Below, in pieces: positions 1 to 5,957 of a stretch of DNA of 7,798 bases (positions within the stretch are counted from its first letter, which is position 1; every line of letters begins with the position of its first letter). This stretch comes from Paucimonas sp. (GTDB taxonomy: Bacteria > Pseudomonadota > Gammaproteobacteria > Burkholderiales > Burkholderiaceae_D). The translations under genes and the position numbers were made by a program. Under the pieces are notes generated by a model. The model made no database searches. It was not told where the DNA came from and was given only the letters and a program-made list of their open reading frames with translations. The stretch is taken from assembly GCA_029266815.1 (NCBI GenBank), contig JAQSWC010000075.1, positions 1 to 7,798 on the forward strand. Direction: 5' to 3'.

Positions 1-1095
1 GCGCCTTTATCTTTCCGGAAGGCGGAAGCGGACCAGGTAGAAGCCTCCATCGTCGTTTACGAAGACTCAATTCCTCCGTTTGCAGAGCTGGCATTGGTGC
101 AGCTATACGGGAGCATCTACTCATCCCTGGCCCACTTCCGCTCAGTAGACGACGTCAAGGAAGTGAACACCTATGTGGCGAAAGTGGATGGCGTGATCAA
201 GGCAGTGCTTCTTTTCCGCTTTCATCAGAGCGGCGTCAAAGTAGTCAACGAAGCAATCGCGATCAGCGAAGAAGAGATAGGCCGCTTTGCAGAGTACATT
301 TTTGCGCGCTATCGTCGGGTGACGTCGATTACCTTTCCCAGCGTGATCAGTGATGTAGGCGGTCTGCTGCGACCCTGTCAGAAATTCAATCTATCCGAAG
401 ATATCGTCCTGGCGCTGCCGGCAACGGTAGACGAGTACCGCTCAGGTTTCGGCAAATCGACACGAAGTTTCCTGAACAGGTACCTCAACCGGCTCAAGCG
501 CGAGATTCCAGATTTCTGTTTTCAAATCAGGACAGGTGAGCAAATTGAGGAATCGCAGATTCGCGAAATCATCCGCCTGAACACAGAGAGGATGGCAAAA
601 AAGGCCAAGCAGTCCGGAAACGATGAAAGAACCGTCCGGCGCCTGATGCGGCTGCTCAAGGAGGCGGGGACGATCGGCACGATCACCATAGGAGGACGCA
701 TTGCCGCTGGTGTCATCAATACGCAGGTGGGCGATCACTACTTCATGGACATCATCGGCCACGATTCGGCTTATGACGACTACCGCCTTGGCACCTTATG
801 CTGCTACATGACTGTCTGCGATTGCATAGAGCGCGGTGGAAGAGAGTTCCACTTCATGTGGGGAAGGTACGATTACAAATTCCGTCTGCAAGGCAAACAG
901 CGAGACCTCGATCAGATAACGATCTATCGATCGTTCTTCGGGGTGTTGCGCAACCCAAGCCTGGTTCTGAAAAATGCACTGCGCAGGCGAATGCGGCTGG
1001 CCAGCCTTTGGATAAATGATCCTGCGCATCAGGAGCGCCGGATCGTCAGGACGCTTTTCCGCCTGCGCGGAATGATGCAGAGTCTCGCCAGATAA
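1..1095 (+). CDS. GNAT/FemAB-like (BioF2-type) acetyltransferase, 5' end missing
   Basis: This is a cytoplasmic acyltransferase-fold protein of the BioF2-like/Acetyltransf_6 group, relatives of FemAB and CelD-type proteins often linked to cell-surface polysaccharide synthesis. The reading frame is open to the left edge, giving 364 visible residues. The first in-frame start is a TTG at 94, but the 31 codons before it read as good protein (…IPPFAELALVQLYGSIYSS) and contain no ATG or GTG, so the true start is probably outside the window. The core runs from about visible residue 140 to 310: a basic stretch (FGKSTRSFLNRYLNRLKRE), a strand pair around GTIGTITIGGRIAAGVIN, then HYFMDIIGHDSAYDDYRLG and WGRYDYKFRLQG, the usual late motif of this fold. 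The tail is rich in Arg. It converges with the DUF4124 gene, 17 bases apart. Substrate and acyl donor cannot be told from sequence. Base composition is lower in GC than its neighbours, which hints at an accessory cluster to the left. The family call is fairly safe; the role is open. Confidence 0.82.
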   Translation, partial: APLSFRKAEADQVEASIVVYEDSIPPFAELALVQLYGSIYSSLAHFRSVDDVKEVNTYVAKVDGVIKAVLLFRFHQSGVKVVNEAIAISEEEIGRFAEYIFARYRRVTSITFPSVISDVGGLLRPCQKFNLSEDIVLALPATVDEYRSGFGKSTRSFLNRYLNRLKREIPDFCFQIRTGEQIEESQIREIIRLNTERMAKKAKQSGNDERTVRRLMRLLKEAGTIGTITIGGRIAAGVINTQVGDHYFMDIIGHDSAYDDYRLGTLCCYMTVCDCIERGGREFHFMWGRYDYKFRLQGKQRDLDQITIYRSFFGVLRNPSLVLKNALRRRMRLASLWINDPAHQERRIVRTLFRLRGMMQSLAR

Positions 1096-1112
1096 ATCCG
1101 CATGCAGCTCGA

Positions 1113-1553
1113 TCAGAGGTTTTTGCACTCGGCGGCATAGGTCTCGGCACTGCGCTGGGCGCGAACTTTCAGCTTTTCACCCTTGGGGCCGGTCGCTTTT
1201 GCAGCGTCTTCAGCCGCCCACTTTCCTTTCAGTGCCAGCTTGGCGCACTGTTCCCGCTTTTTCGCTGCCGCTTTGGCGATGCGTTCACGGTCTTTTTCAT
1301 CCTGTGCTTCCTGCTTGCGGCGCCGCGCATCAATTTCCTTGGCTTCGCGCCGCTGTCTTTCTGCGACCATTCTGGCGTCTGCTGCATCGGCGGCGGTCGG
1401 AGCGCTCAGGTTGTTCAGTTGAGTCATTTTTCCGCCGGCGCATGGCGTGTCGCTGTAGATTGTTTTGCCTCCGGCCTCGCATTTGAATACGGCGAAGGCC
1501 GGTAGAGGCAGGCAGATCAGCAACGTAACAACCAGAGAGGACGGTCTGAGCAT
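1113..1553 (-). CDS. Secreted DUF4124-domain protein
   Basis: This is a 146-residue exported protein of unknown function. Residues 1-21 form a Sec signal peptide, with a hydrophobic core (LVVTLLICLPLPAFA) and a likely signal peptidase I cut after A21. Next comes a short DUF4124 module: VFKCEAGGKTIYSDTPC, with Cys25 and Cys38 probably pairing, as is usual in this family, where K-x-T-x-Y-S-D-x-P-C is the signature. From about 55 to 100 the chain is dominated by Ala, Arg, Lys and Glu and is probably a helical or coiled-coil rod. The C-terminal part carries Cys103 and Cys143. DUF4124 proteins are common, poorly studied periplasmic proteins of proteobacteria. The gene is the last of the minus-strand unit, 17 bases after the FAD dehydrogenase. 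It has its own good ribosome site (AAGGA, 6 bases before ATG), so it can be translated independently of the upstream gene. No terminator is visible after it. I cannot assign a function. Confidence 0.85.
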   Translation of the reverse strand: MLRPSSLVVTLLICLPLPAFAVFKCEAGGKTIYSDTPCAGGKMTQLNNLSAPTAADAADARMVAERQRREAKEIDARRRKQEAQDEKDRERIAKAAAKKREQCAKLALKGKWAAEDAAKATGPKGEKLKVRAQRSAETYAAECKNL

Positions 1554-1559
1554 CGGATT

Positions 1560-1564
1560 TCCTT
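1560..1564 (-). promoter_or_regulatory. Shine-Dalgarno site of the DUF4124 gene
   Basis: On the minus strand AAGGA lies 6 bases before the ATG at 1553-1551, just after the TAA stop of the FAD dehydrogenase. It is the clearest ribosome binding site in the window and fixes this start. It contrasts with the two overlapped junctions upstream in the same unit, which have weak or no such site. Confidence 0.7.
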
Positions 1565-1570
1565 GGAGAA

Positions 1571-2977
1571 TTAGATCACTTTCCCCGGATTCATCAGATT
1601 TAGCGGGTCCAGGGCCGACTTAATTGATTTCATCAATTGCATTTCCACAGGCTGCTTATAGCGGCGAATTTCGTCGCGCTTGAGCGCGCCCAGGCCGTGC
1701 TCGGCGGAGATCGAACCGTTGAACCGATGCACGCTGTCATGAACCACGCGGTTAACCTCGTCTTGGCTCGCGATGAATTCGTCGTCGCGCACACCTTCGG
1801 GCGCGGAGACATTGTAGTGGAGGTTGCCGTCTCCGAGATGTCCGAAAGTCACCATGCGGCACCCAGTGAAATGCTGCTGCAACAGGACGTCAGTCTCGAG
1901 GATGAATTCACCGATGGCTGAAATGGGCAGCGATACATCGTGCTTGATGTTCTTTCCTTCGTCAGCCTGAGCCAGAGGAATGTGTTCACGCAGGTTCCAC
2001 AGAGCGGCAGACTGCGCGAGAGAAGTCGCAACCACCGCGTCCTCAATGATTTCATCTTCCAGCGCGGCGCCGATCAAACCTTCGAGCAGCGCCTGTGCAT
2101 GCTCTTCCGATTCGGAGTCGGATATTTCAAGCAGGACGTACTGGGCATGCACCTGGCCGAACGGTGAACGCATCTGCGGATAGTGCTTTTCGATGAGGCG
2201 CAGACAGGTGTCCGACATCAGTTCGAAAGCAGTAAGCGATGCGCCGCAATGGGATTGGGCCAGCGTGAGCAGACGTAGCGCCGCATCGGGCGAGGTCATC
2301 GCGGCCAGCGCCGTGAGCTGCGCCCTCGGCCTGGGAAACAGCTTGACGACCGCGGCAGTGATGATGCCCAACGTTCCTTCGGCGCCGATGAACAGATCGC
2401 GCAGATCGTAGCCGGTATTGTCCTTGCGAAGTCCGCGCAGCCCGTTCCAAATCTCGCCGTTCGCAGTGACGACTTCCAACCCCAGGCATAACTCCCGGCT
2501 GTTTCCGTAGCGCAGTACGGCAGTACCACCGGCATTGCTGGCGAGATTGCCGCCGATTGTGCAACTTCCTTCCGCCGCCAGCGAAAGCGGAAAAAGGCGA
2601 TCCGCATTTTCCGCACGTTGCTGCAATTCCTGAAGAATACAGCCGGCCTCGACCGTCATCGTGTTGTTCACTGCATCCACCGCACGTACGCGGTTCAGGC
2701 GCCGGGTGGAAAGCACGATGGCGGTGCCGCTCTCATCCGGCACGCTGCCAAGCACCAGTCCGGTATTGCCGCCCTGAGGAACCACCGGAACCCGGAACCG
2801 GTCGCAGAGCTTGACGATCGCAGCAACTTCTTCAGCGGACCCCGGACGGACCACCGCGAGAGCCTTGCCGGCATAGCGGCGGCGCCAGTCGATTAGATAG
2901 CCGGCCTTGTCGCTTTCTTCGGTCAGCACATGGTCATGGCCGACGGCTGCATGGCAAGCTTCAAGAAATTCATTCAT
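1571..2977 (-). CDS. FAD-linked 2-hydroxyacid dehydrogenase (D-2-hydroxyglutarate/D-lactate dehydrogenase type)
   Basis: This 468-residue flavoenzyme of the GlcD/D2HGDH family oxidises a D-2-hydroxyacid to the 2-oxoacid and passes electrons through FAD to a carrier. The N-terminal FAD_binding_4 (PCMH-type) domain covers about residues 38-215, with PQGGNTGLV (67-74), GGNLASNAGG (142-151) and GAEGTLGI (198-205). The FAD-oxidase_C domain covers about 220-467, with KHDVSLP (345-351), FGHLGDGNLHYN (378-389) and ISAEHGLG (423-430), ending in LDPLNLMNPGKVI. His380, His387, Glu426 and His427 match the positions that bind the metal and substrate in D-2-hydroxyglutarate dehydrogenases. Length is normal and there is no N-terminal signal or membrane segment, so it should be cytoplasmic. 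The ATG at 2977 overlaps the DUF2069 stop by 8 bases (ATGAATGA), which suggests coupled translation. The motifs fit D-2-hydroxyglutarate dehydrogenase best, but D-lactate or glycolate use cannot be excluded. No Fe-S partner (GlcF-like) gene is adjacent. Confidence 0.93.
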   Translation of the reverse strand: MNEFLEACHAAVGHDHVLTEESDKAGYLIDWRRRYAGKALAVVRPGSAEEVAAIVKLCDRFRVPVVPQGGNTGLVLGSVPDESGTAIVLSTRRLNRVRAVDAVNNTMTVEAGCILQELQQRAENADRLFPLSLAAEGSCTIGGNLASNAGGTAVLRYGNSRELCLGLEVVTANGEIWNGLRGLRKDNTGYDLRDLFIGAEGTLGIITAAVVKLFPRPRAQLTALAAMTSPDAALRLLTLAQSHCGASLTAFELMSDTCLRLIEKHYPQMRSPFGQVHAQYVLLEISDSESEEHAQALLEGLIGAALEDEIIEDAVVATSLAQSAALWNLREHIPLAQADEGKNIKHDVSLPISAIGEFILETDVLLQQHFTGCRMVTFGHLGDGNLHYNVSAPEGVRDDEFIASQDEVNRVVHDSVHRFNGSISAEHGLGALKRDEIRRYKQPVEMQLMKSIKSALDPLNLMNPGKVI

Positions 2978-3374
2978 TGTCTGCGGCTTTCATGATGGCC
3001 TGTTTTGCCAATTGCTTTGCAGCCCGCTTGTAGGGGCGCAGATAGCACAGGGTCGACAGGAAGAACGTGACCACAAGTCCGATCTCGATCAGGGCAAGGG
3101 TTGCAGCAAGCCCGGCATCGTAGCCAGAGGTGGCCGTGCCCCTCACAACGCCTTCGATGAAGTACAGCAGCACCAGCATGGACGCCCATTGCATAGTGTA
3201 TACATCGCGCTTGATCACGCCGCGTAGGGGAAACAGCAGAGGCAGCACCTTAAGTGCAAGCCATTTGTCTCCCAGCGGCGCGAGCCAGGTCTCCCACAAC
3301 ACGCACAGCAGGATTAAAGCCACCAGGCTTCCCACGCTGCAGCGATGCCAGAATTTTTGCATTCCTTCAGTCAT
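2970..3374 (-). CDS. DUF2069 small inner-membrane protein
   Basis: This is a 134-residue membrane protein of the DUF2069 family, function unknown. Hydrophobic segments lie at about residues 13-34, 38-52, 62-78 and 88-111, so three or four membrane spans are likely, and the tail is basic (LRPYKRAAKQLAKQ). Family hallmarks are the W-x-x-WLAPL stretch near residues 27-34, LPLLFPLRG (44-52), and TMQWASMLVLLYFIEGVVR (60-78). The frame is open to 3467, but that extension lies inside the WrbA-like gene and is not family-like. The ATG at 3374 overlaps the upstream stop by 8 bases (ATGACTGA) and gives the expected N-terminus. A second ATG at 3362 (MQKFWHRC) is also possible and follows GAAGGA too closely for normal spacing. 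The gene lies between two redox flavoenzymes with overlaps on both sides, so co-expression is near certain, but that alone does not reveal its job. Confidence 0.87.
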   Translation of the reverse strand: MTEGMQKFWHRCSVGSLVALILLCVLWETWLAPLGDKWLALKVLPLLFPLRGVIKRDVYTMQWASMLVLLYFIEGVVRGTATSGYDAGLAATLALIEIGLVVTFFLSTLCYLRPYKRAAKQLAKQAIMKAADNE

Positions 3375-3981
3375 GTCGCATGCCCAGTTTCGTTGCAGTC
3401 TCGGCCAGGCGCTTTCCAAGGGCGATAGCGAGCTTGCGGGTATCGTCGGACAGGGGCTGGTTCCCATTGATTCCCGACCAGTGCGTGGCGCCGTAGGGAG
3501 AGCCGCCGCTGGCGGTGGTCATCAGTTCAGGATGAGTGTAAGGCAGGCCAAGCAGCAGCATTCCATGGTGCAGCAAAGGGGTCATCATGCTGAGCAGAGT
3601 CGATTCCTGTCCGCCGTGCAGGCTTCCCGTAGAGGTGAACACGCAGGCCGGTTTGCCCGACAGCGTGCCGGCCAGCCAGTCGGACGAAGTGCCGTCCCAG
3701 AAATATTTCAGCGGCGCGGCCATGTTGCCAAAGCGGGTCGGCGAGCCCAGCGCCAGGCCGGCACACTCCGCAAGGTCGCTCAACTCAACGTAAGGCGCGC
3801 CCTCGGAAGGTATGGCGGGTTCGGTGGCTTCCGTCACGGTCGATACAGGCGGTACCGTACGCAAGCGGGCATCGCAGCCGGGCACGCTTTCAATGCCTTG
3901 GGCGATGAGTTCGGCGAGCTTGCGCGTCGAACCGTGCCGGGAGTAATAAAGGACGAGGATGGACAGAGAAGAATATTGCAT
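3367..3981 (-). CDS. WrbA-like NAD(P)H:quinone oxidoreductase (flavodoxin fold)
   Basis: This 204-residue cytoplasmic FMN protein of the WrbA/flavodoxin-like family reduces quinones by two electrons using NAD(P)H, which limits semiquinone and reactive-oxygen formation. The FMN phosphate loop is YYSRHGSTR (12-20). GSPTRFGNM (79-87) and STGSLHGGQE (117-126) form the flavin-ring loops, and GGSPYGATHW (159-168) is the WrbA-type C-terminal motif. The frame is open to an ATG at 4008, but the start at 3981 (MQYSSLSILVLYYS) places the first beta strand where the family has it, and the upstream codons overlap a TATAAT box. It is the first gene of the minus-strand unit and overlaps DUF2069 by 8 bases. 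The -10 hexamer ends only 7 bases before the ATG, so the transcript may have little or no leader. I leave the symbol blank because several paralogous WrbA-like proteins exist in this group. Confidence 0.9.
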   Translation of the reverse strand: MQYSSLSILVLYYSRHGSTRKLAELIAQGIESVPGCDARLRTVPPVSTVTEATEPAIPSEGAPYVELSDLAECAGLALGSPTRFGNMAAPLKYFWDGTSSDWLAGTLSGKPACVFTSTGSLHGGQESTLLSMMTPLLHHGMLLLGLPYTHPELMTTASGGSPYGATHWSGINGNQPLSDDTRKLAIALGKRLAETATKLGMRHD

Positions 3982-3984
3982 GCT

Positions 3985-3993
3985 TGTTATTAT
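3985..3993 (+). promoter_or_regulatory. Probable extended -10 element for yihY-like gene
   Basis: On the plus strand the bases read TGTTATTAT: a TG one base before TATTAT, matching the extended -10 form with one mismatch. It shares five bases with the TATAAT of the opposite strand, so the two promoters could not be occupied by polymerase at once. Transcription would begin near 4000, leaving about 36 bases of leader before the ATG at 4036. No convincing -35 is present at normal spacing, which extended -10 promoters can tolerate. Confidence 0.4.
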
Positions 3994-3994
3994 A
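3989..3994 (-). promoter_or_regulatory. Probable -10 element for the wrbA-like minus-strand unit
   Basis: On the minus strand these bases read TATAAT, a perfect sigma-70 -10 hexamer. No good -35 is seen at 16-18 bases spacing (best is TGCGAT at 17). Transcription would begin at about 3981-3983, on or next to the ATG, implying a leaderless or near-leaderless mRNA. This is a prediction from sequence only. Confidence 0.5.
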
Positions 3995-4035
3995 GAGGCC
4001 GTTCTCAATCGATCGCATTACATAAGCGCAATTTC

Positions 4036-5316
4036 ATGCCATTGACCTTCCATCACGGACACGGCGCCTCATCGTCCGCGCTGCGAAGCGCTGGGCTGGT
4101 CGACATGTTCTGGTTCGCGCGGCGCCGGCTGTACGAAGAGCAGTTGCCGCAGGTTGCCGGGAGCCTCACCTTTACCACCGTGCTGGCGCTGGTGCCCTTG
4201 CTGACGATTGCGCTTGCCATTTTCACGTCCTTCCCGCTGTTTCACACCTTCCGGGCATCGCTTGAGGCCTACTTCATTCAGAGCCTGATGCCGAAATCGA
4301 TCTCGAACACGATTCTCGGCTATCTCAACCAGTTTTCCGCCAAGGCCAGCCGCCTCTCGGCCATCGGCGCCATCGTCCTGATCTTCACCGCGGTAGCCAT
4401 GATGGATACCATCGAGAAGGCGTTCAATGCCATCTGGCGTGTGCGTGCCAAGCGGCCGCTGGCGAAGCGTGTGGTGGTCTATTGGGCCATCGTCACGCTC
4501 GGCCCCTTACTGATAGGCGCGTCGATGTCGATGACGTCGTATCTTTTTTCCGCCACCAGCGGCATGATGAAGGGCATGCCGCTGGTAGGTGCCGTGCTTT
4601 ACACGCTGGTTTCCGTGTCGTTGACGGCGTTGGCGTTTACGCTTCTCTATACGCTGGTTCCCAATCGCTTCGTCGACTGGCGCGACGCGATCTGGGGCGG
4701 CTTGGTAGCTGCGGTTGCATTTGAGATTGCCAAGCGGCTGTTTGCAGTCTTCATCGCCAGCTTCCCGAGCTATACCGTGGTGTACGGCGCCGTGGCTGCG
4801 GTACCGATCTTCCTGATCTGGATATATCTTTCCTGGCTGATCACACTGATCGGAGCGGTGATTGCAGCTTCCCTGCCGGTGGTGAAGTACGAACGCTGGT
4901 GGCATGTCGCTTCCCCGATGCATGCCTTTGCCGACGCCATGGCAATCCTGGAGGTGTTGTATAAGGCGAGGGCCGAAAACGATATCGCTGCGCTGGGTGC
5001 GGGACAGATACGGGAAAGGACGCGGCTAGGTTTCGACGAATCGGAGAGCCTGCTGCAGAAGATGCTCGATGCGGGGTGGGTGGGCCGCATACGGCCCGAT
5101 AAGCCCGCCGTGCTGCGGAGACGCGCAACGCGCGAGGAACGGTTCGACTCATGGGTCCTGCTCATCAATCCGGACAAACTGACTCTGGGCGATGTTTATC
5201 GCTTGTTCATGTTCAGTCCTACCGGCAATGCCGGACTTGAGGCCAAGCTGGATGTCGCGATTCAAGCGGGCCTTGGAGAAACGTTGTCCAGCTATTTCTC
5301 GGCTTCAAAGCGGTAA
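4036..5316 (+). CDS. YihY/BrkB-family inner-membrane protein (UPF0761 type)
   Basis: This is a 426-residue inner-membrane protein of the YihY/virulence factor BrkB family. The family was once labelled ribonuclease BN, which is a misassignment; its true function is unsettled. About six membrane spans are visible at roughly residues 45-65, 107-125, 147-170, 184-207, 218-240 and 250-280. The hallmarks are VAGSLTFTTVLALVPLL (40-56) and YGAVAAVPIFLIWIYLSWL (250-268). After the last span, about 145 residues are cytoplasmic. Residues 300-365 (QIRERTRLGFDESESLLQKMLDAGW region) resemble a winged-helix module, as is typical for long betaproteobacterial members; E. coli YihY is much shorter. The frame is open back to 3130, but that extension is antisense to two real genes and reads as low-quality protein. 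The ATG at 4036 is the best start, although no strong ribosome site precedes it. An ATG at 4105 (MFWFARRRLYEEQ) is the alternative. It is divergent from the wrbA-like gene. Confidence 0.9.
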   Translation: MPLTFHHGHGASSSALRSAGLVDMFWFARRRLYEEQLPQVAGSLTFTTVLALVPLLTIALAIFTSFPLFHTFRASLEAYFIQSLMPKSISNTILGYLNQFSAKASRLSAIGAIVLIFTAVAMMDTIEKAFNAIWRVRAKRPLAKRVVVYWAIVTLGPLLIGASMSMTSYLFSATSGMMKGMPLVGAVLYTLVSVSLTALAFTLLYTLVPNRFVDWRDAIWGGLVAAVAFEIAKRLFAVFIASFPSYTVVYGAVAAVPIFLIWIYLSWLITLIGAVIAASLPVVKYERWWHVASPMHAFADAMAILEVLYKARAENDIAALGAGQIRERTRLGFDESESLLQKMLDAGWVGRIRPDKPAVLRRRATREERFDSWVLLINPDKLTLGDVYRLFMFSPTGNAGLEAKLDVAIQAGLGETLSSYFSASKR

Positions 5317-5330
5317 GCTGGATTTTTGAT

Positions 5331-5822
5331 ATGACTTCGGCTACATTTGAAGCCACTCCAACCAGCGGGCCACCCATGAAAGTTTCCGAAATTCTCCAGG
5401 TAAAAGGCGACATCCTTTACACCGTGACTCCCGACAAGCTTTTGCGTGAAGCGGTAGACATCATGGTGGAAAAGGATATCGGTTCGCTGGTGGTGATGGA
5501 GTTTGGCGAGCTGGTCGGCATGCTGACCTTCCGTGAAGTGATGCGCGCGGTGCATGAGAACGGCGGCGGCGTCGGGGAGGGCACAGTGCGCAAGCACATG
5601 GATGACTATCCCATCACCATCACGCCCGAAACCGAAGTCAACGAGGTGCGCCGCCTGATGCTGGAGAGGCATGCGCGCTACGTGCCGGTGGTGAACGCAA
5701 AAACCCTGCTCGGCGTGATGTCGTTCTACGACGTGGCGAAAGCTGTTTTCGAGGCACAAAGTTTCGAAAACAAGATGCTGAAGGCCTATATCCGCGACTG
5801 GCCAGCCGCTGGAGACGAATAA
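5331..5822 (+). CDS. Stand-alone CBS-pair domain protein
   Basis: This is a 163-residue protein built almost only from a tandem CBS (Bateman) module, a fold that binds adenosyl ligands such as AMP, ATP or SAM and regulates partner proteins. CBS1 covers about residues 17-76 (VTPDKLLREAVDIMVEKDIGSLVVM, then LVGMLTFREVMRAV). CBS2 covers about 85-140 (VRKHMDDYPITITPETEVNEV, then RYVPVVNAKTLLGVMSFYDVAKAV). No catalytic, membrane or DNA-binding domain is attached. The ATG at 5331 follows the yihY-like stop by 14 bases with only a weak GCTGGA ahead of it. A second in-frame ATG at 5376 (MKVSEILQ) begins exactly at the conserved domain, and the 15 residues before it look unstructured, so the shorter form (148 residues) is a real alternative. 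The small gap suggests co-transcription with the YihY-like protein. Ligand and partner are unknown; similar proteins are common in betaproteobacteria. Confidence 0.9.
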   Translation: MTSATFEATPTSGPPMKVSEILQVKGDILYTVTPDKLLREAVDIMVEKDIGSLVVMEFGELVGMLTFREVMRAVHENGGGVGEGTVRKHMDDYPITITPETEVNEVRRLMLERHARYVPVVNAKTLLGVMSFYDVAKAVFEAQSFENKMLKAYIRDWPAAGDE

Positions 5823-5840
5823 GCACTACTTACGTGTAAT

Positions 5841-5869
5841 GCCTTCTTTGCAAGGCCGAAATCCGGCCT
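5841..5869 (+). other. Two mutually exclusive short hairpins before thrC
   Basis: Stem A pairs GCCTT (5841-5845) with AAGGC (5852-5856). Stem B pairs AGGCCG (5853-5858) with CGGCCT (5864-5869) across a 5-base loop. They share 5853-5856, so only one can form. Neither is followed by a T run, so this is not a standard terminator. It lies between the CBS gene and the predicted thrC promoter and would matter only in read-through RNA. It may be chance. Confidence 0.25.
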
Positions 5870-5917
5870 GATGGCGCGGAATGCCCGACGAAGCGGCTTT
5901 GGACCCGAAATGGGTCT

Positions 5918-5923
5918 TATAAT
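5918..5923 (+). promoter_or_regulatory. Probable -10 element of thrC
   Basis: TATAAT is a perfect -10 hexamer, with a start of transcription expected near 5930 and hence about 28 bases of leader before the ATG at 5958. The -35 region is poor (GGCTTT at 17 bases) and there is no extended TG. The hexamer overlaps an in-frame ATG at 5922, so that start would not be used from this promoter. The site suggests thrC-moeA has its own promoter rather than relying only on read-through from the CBS gene. Confidence 0.45.
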
Positions 5924-5957
5924 GACGCTTCTCGAGAAATCCTCCCTTTTCCCCGGT

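Noticed and set aside
1096..1112. A shared bidirectional terminator between the converging acetyltransferase and DUF4124 genes
   Set aside because: The 17-base gap and its flanks show no GC-rich inverted repeat followed by T or preceded by A runs.
3130..4035. A 302-codon open extension in front of the yihY-like gene on the plus strand
   Set aside because: It is antisense to the wrbA-like and DUF2069 genes, both of which carry clear family motifs. Its translation is rich in Arg, Gly, His and Gln with no recognisable domain, typical of a shadow frame in GC-rich DNA.
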